Assembly: GCA_050486545.1 (NCBI GenBank)
Contig: JBJHDM010000053.1
Span: forward strand, 1-21,692
DNA from: DAOMNN01 sp050486545
Lineage (GTDB): Bacteria; Pseudomonadota; Gammaproteobacteria; Burkholderiales; Rhodocyclaceae
Reading direction: 5' to 3'
Length of the DNA stretch: 21,692 bases
Below are positions 1 to 6,754 of the stretch, piece after piece (the first letter of the stretch is position 1; the number at the start of each line of letters is the position of its first letter). Position numbers and translations under genes: made by a program. The notes below the pieces were generated by a model. It worked only from the letters and a program-made list of their open reading frames with translations, was not told the DNA's origin and ran no database searches.

Positions 1-437
1 CGGCCCGCTACGGGATCGCCTGGGGTGCGCTCGGTGCCGCCGAGGCCTGCTTCGAGACGGCCCGCCAGTACACGCTTGACCGCAAGCAGTTCGGCCGCCC
101 GCTGGCCGCGAACCAGCTCATCCAGAAGAAGCTCGCCGACATGCTCACCGACATCAGCCTCGGTCTGCAGGGCTGCCTGCGCCTCGGGCGCATGAAGGAC
201 GAGGGCAACGCCCCGGTCGAGGTGACCTCGATCATGAAGCGCAACTCCTGCGGCAAGGCGCTCGACATCGCCCGCACCGCGCGCGACATGCTCGGCGGCA
301 ACGGCATCTCCGACGAGTTCTGCGTCGCCCGCCATCTGGTGAACCTGGAAGTGGTCAACACCTACGAAGGTACGCACGACATCCACGCACTGATCCTCGG
401 CCGCGCGATCACCGACATCGCCGCGTTCGCGAACTGA
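1..437 (+). CDS. gcdH: Glutaryl-CoA dehydrogenase, C-terminal part (5' end outside window)
   Basis: This is the C-terminal 144 residues of an acyl-CoA dehydrogenase-fold flavoprotein; the reading frame is open from base 3. The family oxidises and decarboxylates glutaryl-CoA to crotonyl-CoA in lysine, tryptophan and aromatic catabolism, passing electrons to ETF. The visible part is the C-terminal helical domain. It includes the family motif NTYEGTHDIHALILGRAIT near the end, whose Glu is the catalytic base in glutaryl-CoA dehydrogenases, and the helix with DRKQFGRPLAANQLIQKKLA. The motif MLGGNGISDE is also typical. A CoA-transferase gene starts within 15 bases downstream, so the two are probably one operon. 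Other acyl-CoA dehydrogenases share the fold, but the EGTHDIHALILG signature favours GcdH strongly. Confidence 0.93.
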   Translation, partial: ARYGIAWGALGAAEACFETARQYTLDRKQFGRPLAANQLIQKKLADMLTDISLGLQGCLRLGRMKDEGNAPVEVTSIMKRNSCGKALDIARTARDMLGGNGISDEFCVARHLVNLEVVNTYEGTHDIHALILGRAITDIAAFAN

Positions 438-451
438 GCGGATTGTCGTCG

Positions 452-1675
452 ATGCCCGGAGCGCTCTCCCACATCCGCGTTCTCGATCTGTCGAGGATCC
501 TGGCCGGCCCCTGGGCCAGCCAGATCCTCGCCGACCTCGGGGCCGACGTGATCAAGGTCGAGCGCCCCGGCGCCGGCGACGACACGCGCGGCTGGGGTCC
601 GCCGTTCCTGAAGGACGCCGATGGCGCGGACACGCCGGTCGCATCGTACTTCCTGTGCGCCAATCGCAACAAACGCTCGATCACCGTGGACATGACTCTG
701 CCCGAAGGGCAGAAGCTGCTGCGCGACCTGGCGGGGAAATGCGACGTCGTGATCGAAAACTTCAAGAAGGACGGCCTGACCCGCTACGGGCTCGACTACG
801 CGTCCCTGCAGGCAGTCAATCCCCGCCTGGTGTACTGCTCGATCACCGGTTTCGGCCAGGACGGCCCCTATGCCGCGCGCGCCGGCTACGATTTCCTGAT
901 CCAGGGGCTGGGCGGACTGATGAGCATTACCGGGCGGCCCGACGACGAGCCGGGCGGCGGGCCGATGAAGGTCGGCGTCGCGCTGACCGACATCCTCACC
1001 GGCCTCTACGCCGCCAATGCCGTGCAGGCCGCACTCGCCGCACGTGAGCATACCGGCCAAGGCCAGTACATCGATCTCGCGCTGCTCGACGTGCAGGTCG
1101 CCTGCCTCGCCAACCAGGCGATGAACTACCTCACCTCGGGTCAATCTCCCGGTCGGCTCGGCAACGCCCACCCCAACATCGTGCCGTACCAGGATTTCCC
1201 CACCGACGACGGCTACATGATTCTCACTGTCGGCAACGACGGCCAGTTCGGCCGCTTCTGCGACGTCGCGGGGCAGCCCGAGCTCGCTTCCGATCCGCGC
1301 TTCGCGACCAACCAGGCGCGGGTGCAGCATCGCGACACCCTCATCCCGCTGCTCAACAAGCTCACGATCCGGCGTACCACGGCCGAATGGATTGCCGCGC
1401 TCGAGGAGGTCGGCGTGCCGTGTGGCCCGATCAATACGCTGGCCGAGGTCTTCGACGACCCGCAGGTGCGTCACCGCGGCCTGCGTGTCGAGATCGATCA
1501 TCCCGAAGTCGGCCCGATCCCGCAGGTCGCCAGCCCGATCCGCCTGTCCGACACCCCGGTCACGTACCGCCATGCCCCCCCGCTGCTGGGCGAGCATACC
1601 GAGGCCGTGCTCGAGGAATTGCTCGGTATCTCGTCCGACGCCTTCCAGGCCCTGCGGGACGCCCGGGTCGTCTGA
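452..1675 (+). CDS. Family III CoA-transferase (CaiB/BaiF type), probable glutarate CoA-transferase
   Basis: The 407-residue product is a full-length family III CoA-transferase. These enzymes move CoA between carboxylic acids through an enzyme-bound anhydride on a conserved Asp. The N-terminal VLDLSRILAGPWASQILADLGADVIKVE region is the family CoA-binding fold. The segment VALTDILTGLYAAN carries the likely catalytic Asp at about residue 180. CoA-transferase motifs such as VYCSITGFGQDGPY follow the family pattern. The location directly after gcdH suggests activation of glutarate to glutaryl-CoA, as in the SUGCT-like members, but the donor and acceptor cannot be read from the sequence. I chose the ATG at 452, because family members commonly begin just before GALSHIRVLDLSR. 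An in-frame TTG at 443 is possible, and neither start has a strong ribosome binding site. Confidence 0.9.
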   Translation: MPGALSHIRVLDLSRILAGPWASQILADLGADVIKVERPGAGDDTRGWGPPFLKDADGADTPVASYFLCANRNKRSITVDMTLPEGQKLLRDLAGKCDVVIENFKKDGLTRYGLDYASLQAVNPRLVYCSITGFGQDGPYAARAGYDFLIQGLGGLMSITGRPDDEPGGGPMKVGVALTDILTGLYAANAVQAALAAREHTGQGQYIDLALLDVQVACLANQAMNYLTSGQSPGRLGNAHPNIVPYQDFPTDDGYMILTVGNDGQFGRFCDVAGQPELASDPRFATNQARVQHRDTLIPLLNKLTIRRTTAEWIAALEEVGVPCGPINTLAEVFDDPQVRHRGLRVEIDHPEVGPIPQVASPIRLSDTPVTYRHAPPLLGEHTEAVLEELLGISSDAFQALRDARVV

Positions 1676-1727
1676 ATCCCGCAACGAGCCCGCGCGTGCC
1701 CGGATTCGCCTCAAGTCCGACAGGCTG

Positions 1728-2660
1728 CTATGCCGCGGCCGCAACCTCGGTCACTTCCCCCGCCTCGATCTCGCCGCCCAGCGCCTCGACGAGTCCGGGC
1801 AGAAGGCGGCGCAGTTCGCCGGTCATCAGCGCGAAGCCCGAGTCGAACAACGCCCGGGCGTCCTCCGCGCCGGATTCCTCGAGTTCCTCCTTGACGACGT
1901 CGAGAAAATCCAGCCGCTTGACCTCGAGTTTCTCGGTCAGGATGAAGCTCACGCGGTCATCCCAGGTCAACGCAAGCCGGGTCGGCATCTTCCCGGCCTG
2001 CAGATGGCCACGAACCTCGTCGCCTTCGAGCGAGTGCCGCACATAGCGAACCGCCGCGCGTTCGTCACCGACCGCGCGCAACTCGCAATCCTGGTCGATC
2101 GTGAAACCTGCCGGCGCTTCCCCGGAGGCAAGCCAGTCGGCCATCGCGGACGCCGGCGAGCGTTCGGTGCGCAGCAAGGCCAGCGGCAGGACATCCAGGG
2201 TCTGGCGCAAGGTTTCCAGAACGTCCTCCGCGCGCGCCTGGCTCGGCGCGTCGATGCCCAGCCACCCGCCTTCCGGATCGATCCACGCATGGACCCGTCG
2301 CCGCCGCGTAAACGCCCGCGGCATCAGTTCCCGCGCAACCTCCTCGCGCAATTCCCGCATCTGCTTGCGACCCGGCTTGTAGCCTTGCTGCAGCGCGATC
2401 TCTTCGGCCCGTTCGTCGGCCTCCTGGCGAACGACGGCTGCCGGCAGCAGGCGATTCTCCACCCCCAGCGCGATCAGCCAATGACCGCCCACTGCGTGCA
2501 CGAGGGTGTCATCGCCCACCGGCGAGACCCAGCCCCGCGATTCCATGTCCTGGCTGCTACAAGGCTGAAAGCGCCGGCGGGCGAGTTGTTCCGCCATCGC
2601 CTCGGCACTCGCATTCCAGCGTACGGGCAAACGGTAGAGCTGCAGATTCCTGAACCACAT
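1728..2660 (-). CDS. rdgC: Recombination-associated protein RdgC
   Basis: The 310-residue product matches RdgC, a nucleoid-associated ring-forming DNA-binding protein of beta- and gammaproteobacteria that limits RecA filament activity and is linked to replication restart. The start MWFRNLQLYRLP is the classic RdgC N-terminus. Internal segments ESRGWVSPVGD, KQMRELREEVARELMPRAF and the C-terminal LTWDDRVSFILTEKLEVKRLDFLD also fit the family. The length agrees with the usual roughly 300 residues. The start at 2660 is preceded by GGAAG at a suitable distance. The reading frame stays open a further 18 codons upstream, but those residues do not look like RdgC. The 3' end faces the CoA-transferase gene (convergent, 52-base gap). 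Confidence 0.95.
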   Translation of the reverse strand: MWFRNLQLYRLPVRWNASAEAMAEQLARRRFQPCSSQDMESRGWVSPVGDDTLVHAVGGHWLIALGVENRLLPAAVVRQEADERAEEIALQQGYKPGRKQMRELREEVARELMPRAFTRRRRVHAWIDPEGGWLGIDAPSQARAEDVLETLRQTLDVLPLALLRTERSPASAMADWLASGEAPAGFTIDQDCELRAVGDERAAVRYVRHSLEGDEVRGHLQAGKMPTRLALTWDDRVSFILTEKLEVKRLDFLDVVKEELEESGAEDARALFDSGFALMTGELRRLLPGLVEALGGEIEAGEVTEVAAAA

Positions 2661-2669
2661 ACGGACTGT

Positions 2670-2706
2670 CTTCCAAAATAAAAGCGAGACCCGACTGCAT
2701 GGGGTC
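2670..2706 (-). terminator. Weak intrinsic-terminator-like hairpin upstream of rdgC
   Basis: Read on the reverse strand, GACCC (2706-2702) pairs with GGGTC (2692-2688) across a nine-base loop. It is followed by a T-rich run, TTTTATTTT. The stem is only five GC-rich pairs and there are a few bases before the T run, so it is weak. Its place between the DUF1857 gene and rdgC would fit termination of the former. Confidence 0.35.
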
Positions 2707-2729
2707 ACGATCACGACGAGGGCGGCAGC

Positions 2730-3200
2730 CTACTGAATCCGTCCCGATTCCGCAATCCTGCGGATCATGCGGACCGTATCGATGTCCGACTCGTGGTAGG
2801 CCGCCTTGACGAACTCGGCCACCATCCCTTCGGAGCCACTTCCGGCTTCCGGAAGCGTCGTCCGATAGACGAAGCGCAACACCAGCTCGTCGGGGTTGGG
2901 TTCCTCGATGCGGATCGTGAGCGTACCGCCCGCATGCTCCTCGGTCCGCTCGGACTCGAACACCACCGAATCCATCGGCACCAGCGTGACCCGATCCCGA
3001 ATCACGGTCGATCCAAAACGCAGCTCGCGTACCAGCGAGTGCTCCTCGCGCTCGAGGATGCGGCAGGTATCCAGACCCGGCAGAAAGGGTCGCGGATCCT
3101 CGGCACGACACAACAGGCCGAACCACAGCTGCTCCCGCGACAGGTCCGGGATCAGGGGATTGGCAGGTTCATTGACAACGACCAGATGCTCGAACTTCAA
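2730..3200 (-). CDS. DUF1857 / AtaL-like SRPBCC-fold protein
   Basis: The product resembles the DUF1857 (AtaL-like) branch of the START/SRPBCC superfamily, small single-domain proteins with a hydrophobic ligand cavity. The physiological ligand is unknown. Family-like features are the start LKFEHLVVVNEPANPLIPDL, the segment REQLWFGLLCRAEDP followed by FLPGLD, and the acidic strand EEPNPDELVLRFVYRT. I chose a TTG start at 3200, giving 156 residues. GGAG lies six bases upstream and DUF1857 homology begins exactly there. The open frame reaches an earlier TTG at 3302, but the extra 34 residues look non-homologous. It lies 69 bases upstream of rdgC on the same strand, with a weak terminator-like hairpin between. 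No functional link to recombination is evident. Confidence 0.8.
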   Translation of the reverse strand: MKFEHLVVVNEPANPLIPDLSREQLWFGLLCRAEDPRPFLPGLDTCRILEREEHSLVRELRFGSTVIRDRVTLVPMDSVVFESERTEEHAGGTLTIRIEEPNPDELVLRFVYRTTLPEAGSGSEGMVAEFVKAAYHESDIDTVRMIRRIAESGRIQ

Positions 3201-3545
3201 GCGCGACTCCACTTCTTTGCCAGGCAGTCTACCCTGCTTCGAAGGCCAACCCAACGACTGATTCGGTGCCGCCGAAAGAGGATGAATCGGTTCTGTAGAC
3301 AAGGTTTACTTAAACAACAACCATAAAGATAGCCTGCGATTTTCTGGGGATAAGCCTGTTTTTCTCCGTGCGATCAGGCCCTTGATCTGTTGGAAACCGC
3401 GTAGACAAGTCCGTGATTCGTTGTGCGCGGATTGTGGCCGGTTTTTCGTTTCATGCATCAAGGCCAGGTTGTCCACAACTCGGGCACGGGTTTTCCTCAT
3501 TGTTCGATCGTGCCCGACCATGCCGGCTCACGGTACCATCCGGCC
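3201..3545. other. Gene-free divergent interval, AT-richer than its surroundings
   Basis: This 345-base stretch separates the reverse DUF1857 gene from the forward pseudouridine synthase gene and must hold both promoters. Bases 3301-3360 are clearly AT-rich against the local background. It contains DnaA-box-like 9-mers: TGTAGACAA at 3294, TGGGGATAA at 3345 and TTGTCCACA at 3470, one or two mismatches from consensus on one strand or the other. It also has GATCA/TGATC at 3372-3387 and a 9-bp inverted repeat at 3480-3517. I see no convincing coding sequence: a 71-codon reverse frame (3306-3521) has no recognisable homology. Confidence 0.6.
3480..3517 (+). repeat. 9-bp perfect inverted repeat in the rsuA leader
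   Basis: TCGGGCACG (3480-3488) and CGTGCCCGA (3509-3517) form a perfect inverted repeat around a 20-base, T-rich loop. It ends 28 bases before the start codon of the pseudouridine synthase. In RNA it could fold as a leader hairpin; on DNA it could be an operator with distant half-sites. No T run follows, so it is not a classical terminator. Confidence 0.5.
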
Positions 3546-4265
3546 ATGAAGATCGAACGCATACTCCAGTCCCAAGGTTTCGGAAGCCGCAAGGAATGCC
3601 GGGCGCTCATCCGCTCTGGTGCGTTGCGGATCGCCGGAGAGATGCTCGAAGACCCGTTTGCCGAACTCGATCCGGTCGGACTCGAGTTCGAAGTCGATGG
3701 CGAGATCTGGCGCTACCGCGAACAGGCCTATCTGATGATGCACAAGCCCGGTGCGTGCGAGTGTTCGCACCGCCCGCAACATCATCCATCCCTCTTCTCG
3801 CTGCTTCCGCCGCAACTGGTGCGGCGGGGCGTCCAGTGCGTCGGCCGACTCGACCACGACACCACCGGTCTGATCCTGCTATCCGACGACGGACAGTTCA
3901 TCCACCAGTGGAGCTCGGGCAAGAAGCGGATCCCGAAAACCTACGAGGTAAGCGTGCGTCATCCCCTCGCGGACGACATCGTGATGCGGCTGCTCGAGGG
4001 GGTCCGTCTGCACGACGAGCCGGAGGAGCTCCGTGCGTTCGCCTGCGAATCGACCGGTACGCACACGCTCCGGCTGACCGTGACCGAAGGCAAGTACCAT
4101 CAGGTCAAGCGGATGATCGCTGCGGCGGGAAACCGTGTCGAGGCCCTGCATCGCTCACGGATCGGGGGCCTGCAGCTTGCGGAGGACCTGGCCATGGGGA
4201 TGTGGCGCTGGATGGAGGCGGACGACCTTCGACGACTGGCGGATCTGCCGCAAGCGCTCGCGTGA
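3546..4265 (+). CDS. rsuA: 16S rRNA pseudouridine synthase, RsuA family
   Basis: The 239-residue product is a RsuA/RluB/E/F-type pseudouridine synthase. An N-terminal S4-like RNA-binding domain covers about residues 1-50 (RILQSQGFGSRKECRALIRSG). The catalytic domain carries GRLDHDTTGLILLSDDG, whose Asp103 is the expected nucleophile. GKYHQVKRMIAAAGNRV is the conserved C-terminal motif. The segment MMHKPGACECSHRPQHHPS, with CS plus HP, resembles RsuA, which modifies U516 of 16S rRNA, more than RluB, RluE or RluF. The length fits RsuA. Substrate assignment is by resemblance only. The ATG at 3546 fits the S4 domain start, although the frame is open upstream. earP begins 25 bases after its stop, suggesting co-transcription in a translation-related cluster. 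Confidence 0.82.
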   Translation: MKIERILQSQGFGSRKECRALIRSGALRIAGEMLEDPFAELDPVGLEFEVDGEIWRYREQAYLMMHKPGACECSHRPQHHPSLFSLLPPQLVRRGVQCVGRLDHDTTGLILLSDDGQFIHQWSSGKKRIPKTYEVSVRHPLADDIVMRLLEGVRLHDEPEELRAFACESTGTHTLRLTVTEGKYHQVKRMIAAAGNRVEALHRSRIGGLQLAEDLAMGMWRWMEADDLRRLADLPQALA

Positions 4266-4290
4266 GGAATGGAATGAGGCCGATGTGGCG

Positions 4291-5448
4291 ATGACCCATT
4301 GCGTGGCAGCCGAGCGCTGGGACATTTTCTGCCGGGTTGTGGATAACTTCGGCGATATCGGCGTGTGCTGGCGATTGGCCCGATCGCTTGCGCACGAGCA
4401 TGGCTTTCGCGTCCGCTTGTGGGTGGACGATCCCGCGGCCTTCGGTCGGTTGTGCCCGCAAGCGATGGAATGCGATCCGCCGTGGCGGATCGATGCCGTG
4501 GAAGTCCATCCCTGGATCGAGCTGTTCCCCGACGTCGTGCCGGCACGGGTGGTGATCGAGGCCTTCGCCTGCGATCCGCCCGAGGCCTATGTCGAGGCGA
4601 TGGCCCGCTGCGACCCGCGCCCGCTGTGGATCAATCTCGAGTACCTGTCGGCCGAAGCCTGGGTTGCCGGTTGCCATCTCCTGGCTTCGCCCCATCCGCG
4701 CCTGCCGCTCGTCAAGCGATTCTTCCTTCCCGGATTTTCCGCGCAGACCGGTGGGTTGCTGCGCGAACGCGGGCTGCTCTCAGAGCGCGACCGCTACCGC
4801 CGCGAGGAAGGGGCGCGAGGTCGATTCCTCGCACAACTCGGACTGGGCACGATGCCCGCCGACACGCTGCTGGTTTCGCTGTTCGCGTATGGGCAGGCGG
4901 ACTTGCCGGAACTGATGGAACGGTGGTCACGGGAATCCGGTCCGGTCTTGCTGCTCGTACCCGAGGGGCGCATCGTAACCGACGTCGCCCGCTACTTCGG
5001 CCGATCGACCCTGTCGGCAGGAAGCCGCATCGAGCGGGAAGGATTGACCGTGATGGTTCGCCCGTTCACCGACCAGGCCGGCTACGACCGCCTGTTATGG
5101 AGCTGTGATGTGAACTTCGTGCGGGGGGAGGATTCCTTCGTGCGGGCGCAGTGGGCGGCACGGCCTTTCGTGTGGCAGATCTACGCGCAGGAACTCGACG
5201 CGCATCGCGTCAAGCTCGAGGCGTTCATGGATGGGTACTGCGACGCCCTCGATCCCGATGCTGCTTCGGCGCTCCGGCGTTTCTGGCGGGCGTGGAACGG
5301 CGAGGAATCACCCGCTGCGGCATGGCCGGCGTTCGCCGCGGCCTTGCCGGTGCTCGACCGGCACGCAAGCAATTGGTGTGAGCGCATTGCGCAGTCCGAG
5401 GAGCTGGCTTCGGTACTGGCAAGATTTGCACAACAAGAGGTAAAATAA
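4291..5448 (+). CDS. earP: EF-P arginine rhamnosyltransferase EarP
   Basis: The 385-residue product is EarP (formerly DUF2331), a GT-B inverting glycosyltransferase. It uses dTDP-rhamnose to rhamnosylate Arg32 of elongation factor P. The N-terminal WDIFCRVVDNFGDIGVCWRL motif contains Asp18 and Asp22, matching the conserved catalytic-region aspartates of the family. Near the C-terminus, FVRGEDSFVRAQWAARPFVW contains Glu280 and Asp281, the nucleotide-sugar-binding signature. The length is normal. The start at 4291 gives the expected short N-terminus; the frame is open upstream into rsuA but that extension has no homology. efp lies 46 bases downstream, the usual partner arrangement. A TGTGGATAA DnaA-box match at 4339 falls within the conserved VVDN codons and is probably chance. 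Confidence 0.96.
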   Translation: MTHCVAAERWDIFCRVVDNFGDIGVCWRLARSLAHEHGFRVRLWVDDPAAFGRLCPQAMECDPPWRIDAVEVHPWIELFPDVVPARVVIEAFACDPPEAYVEAMARCDPRPLWINLEYLSAEAWVAGCHLLASPHPRLPLVKRFFLPGFSAQTGGLLRERGLLSERDRYRREEGARGRFLAQLGLGTMPADTLLVSLFAYGQADLPELMERWSRESGPVLLLVPEGRIVTDVARYFGRSTLSAGSRIEREGLTVMVRPFTDQAGYDRLLWSCDVNFVRGEDSFVRAQWAARPFVWQIYAQELDAHRVKLEAFMDGYCDALDPDAASALRRFWRAWNGEESPAAAWPAFAAALPVLDRHASNWCERIAQSEELASVLARFAQQEVK

Positions 5449-5449
5449 G

Positions 5450-5481
5450 CGGTTTATCAAACCGTTCGTCACATTCGTGAC
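5450..5481 (+). promoter_or_regulatory. Two short palindromes in the earP-efp gap
   Basis: CGGTTT-ATC-AAACCG (5450-5464) and GTCAC-ATTC-GTGAC (5468-5481) are perfect inverted repeats lying back to back in the 46-base gap before efp. They could be an operator, a processing hairpin or part of an efp promoter region. Function is inferred only from symmetry and position. The efp ribosome binding site AGGA follows them. Confidence 0.35.
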
Positions 5482-5494
5482 ACCAGGAAGCCGC

Positions 5495-6052
5495 ATGAAA
5501 ACCGCACAGGAACTCCGCTCCGGCAACGTCATCATGGTGGGCAACGACCCGCTCGTGGTGCAGAAGGCCGACTACAACAAGTCCGGCCGCAATGCCGCGG
5601 TCGTGAAGATGAAACTCAAGAACCTGCTGACGGGCGCCGCCTCGGAACTGGTGTACAAGGCCGACGACAAGTTCGAGATCGTCATCCTCGACCGCAAGGA
5701 AGTCACCTATTCGTACTTCTCCGACCCGATGTATGTCTTCATGGACGAAGAATACAACCAGTACGAGGTCGAGGCCGAGAACATGACCGACGCGCTCAAG
5801 TACCTCGAAGACGGGCTGGCATGCGAAGTCGTGTTCTACAACGGCAAGGCGATTTCGGTCGAGCTGCCCAATTCGGTGGTGCGCGAAGTCACCTACACCG
5901 AACCGGCCGTCAAGGGCGACACATCGGGTAAGGTGCTCAAGCCTGCGAAGATTGGAACCGGATTCGAACTGATGGTGCCGGCGTTCGTGGAGATCGGCGA
6001 CAAGATCGAGATCGACACCCGTACCGACGAGTACAAGAACCGCGTCAAGTAA
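5495..6052 (+). CDS. efp: Elongation factor P (Arg32 type)
   Basis: The 185-residue product is elongation factor P, which binds between the ribosomal P and E sites and relieves stalling at polyproline stretches. Residues 1-60 form the KOW-like domain and the rest the two OB domains. The modification loop reads YNKSGRNAAVV with Arg at position 32, the residue rhamnosylated by EarP, instead of the Lys34 of E. coli-type EF-P. The C-terminal motif GDKIEIDTRTDEYKNRVK is the family signature. The ATG at 5495 is preceded by AGGA at a good distance and gives the canonical MKTAQELRSGN start; an in-frame codon 18 bases upstream is not needed. It is followed by a strong terminator. Confidence 0.98.
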   Translation: MKTAQELRSGNVIMVGNDPLVVQKADYNKSGRNAAVVKMKLKNLLTGAASELVYKADDKFEIVILDRKEVTYSYFSDPMYVFMDEEYNQYEVEAENMTDALKYLEDGLACEVVFYNGKAISVELPNSVVREVTYTEPAVKGDTSGKVLKPAKIGTGFELMVPAFVEIGDKIEIDTRTDEYKNRVK

Positions 6053-6078
6053 GCCCCTTCGTGGGTTTGCGCTGAATG

Positions 6079-6102
6079 GGCCCGGCACGACCGGGCCTTT
6101 TT
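6079..6102 (+). terminator. Intrinsic terminator after efp
   Basis: GGCCCGG (6079-6085) pairs perfectly with CCGGGCC (6091-6097) around the loop CACGA, and five T residues follow directly. It starts 27 bases after the efp stop codon. This is the clearest intrinsic terminator in the window. Confidence 0.92.
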
Positions 6103-6123
6103 ATTGGCCGGTTGTTGGTTTTG

Positions 6124-6140
6124 TGCAACACCGTGTTGCA
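6124..6140. promoter_or_regulatory. 17-bp perfect palindrome, candidate operator
   Basis: TGCAACAC-C-GTGTTGCA is a perfect 8-bp inverted repeat with one central base. It lies between the efp terminator and the lipoprotein start codon (84 bases upstream). Its size and position suit a dimeric repressor or activator site controlling the lipoprotein-GTPase operon. The cognate regulator is unknown and no T run follows it. Confidence 0.5.
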
Positions 6141-6223
6141 TTGAAGCGAACTTGCCTTGCTTTTTCCTGTCAAGAAGATAGTTTAGAAGCATTCGTACCA
6201 AACTTTACACAGGGAAGGCCGGA

Positions 6224-6724
6224 ATGAATACGGTCGCGGTCGTGCTGGCCGCTACGCTTGGTCTGTTGATCACCGCTTGTGCAGCCGACAAGTCCGCACA
6301 GGCGACTGCGGTTCCCGATTCCACCACGCACGAATCCACCAAGCAGAAACTCCCCGATGCGGATCGATCGGATCCTGGATCCCCGATTTCCGGACGTATC
6401 CAACTCGCCGGAGATCCGTCCGCTTCGGCCAGGCAGGAAACGCCCGGAGCAGGGGACGAAGCCGCGGAACCCGCCCCGGCGGTTGCGCAGTCGAGGAATG
6501 GCGAAGAACCGGTGCGCGATGCGAAGGAAGCCGCGGAAGAGGCGGCGCGCAAGATCTACGATGCGACCGTGGAAGCGGCTTCCCGGATCAAGGAGGCCGG
6601 AATCAGCGCGGTGCAGGCCGTTCGCGACACGACCACGCGTAACAATGCCGAATCCGGATCCTCCGAAAAGGACGCCGAGGTCGCGGCCAACGGAATCGAG
6701 GACTCGGAAACCAGGCCGGATTAG
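6224..6724 (+). CDS. Small secreted lipoprotein of unknown function
   Basis: The 166-residue product starts with a lipoprotein signal, MNTVAVVLAATLGLLITAC, placing the lipid-modified Cys at position 19. The mature part is low in complexity and polar, rich in Ala, Glu, Asp, Ser and Pro. The segment at about residues 95-135 (EEPVRDAKEAAEEAARKIYDATVEAASRIKEAG) looks like an amphipathic helix. I recognise no domain. GAAGG precedes the ATG. The GTPase gene begins 30 bases downstream, so the three genes probably form one operon behind the 6124-6140 palindrome. The protein may sit in the membrane as a partner of the two GTPases, but this is inference from position. Confidence 0.75.
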   Translation: MNTVAVVLAATLGLLITACAADKSAQATAVPDSTTHESTKQKLPDADRSDPGSPISGRIQLAGDPSASARQETPGAGDEAAEPAPAVAQSRNGEEPVRDAKEAAEEAARKIYDATVEAASRIKEAGISAVQAVRDTTTRNNAESGSSEKDAEVAANGIEDSETRPD

Positions 6725-6754
6725 GACCGCTGCGGCGCGAGGAGACTGTCGGAC

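Noticed and set aside
1676..1727. Bidirectional terminator between the CoA-transferase and rdgC
   Set aside because: The convergent gap contains only a short GCCGCGGC palindrome and no T run on either strand.
362..1744. Long open frame (460 codons) on the reverse strand opposite the CoA-transferase
   Set aside because: It mirrors the codon periodicity of a well-recognised forward gene in GC-rich DNA and has no recognisable family.
3306..3521. 71-codon reverse frame in the 3201-3545 gap
   Set aside because: Composition unlike neighbouring genes, no homology, no convincing ribosome binding site; treated as non-coding.
4339..4347. Exact TGTGGATAA DnaA box inside earP
   Set aside because: It encodes the conserved VVDN residues of EarP, so coding constraint explains it.
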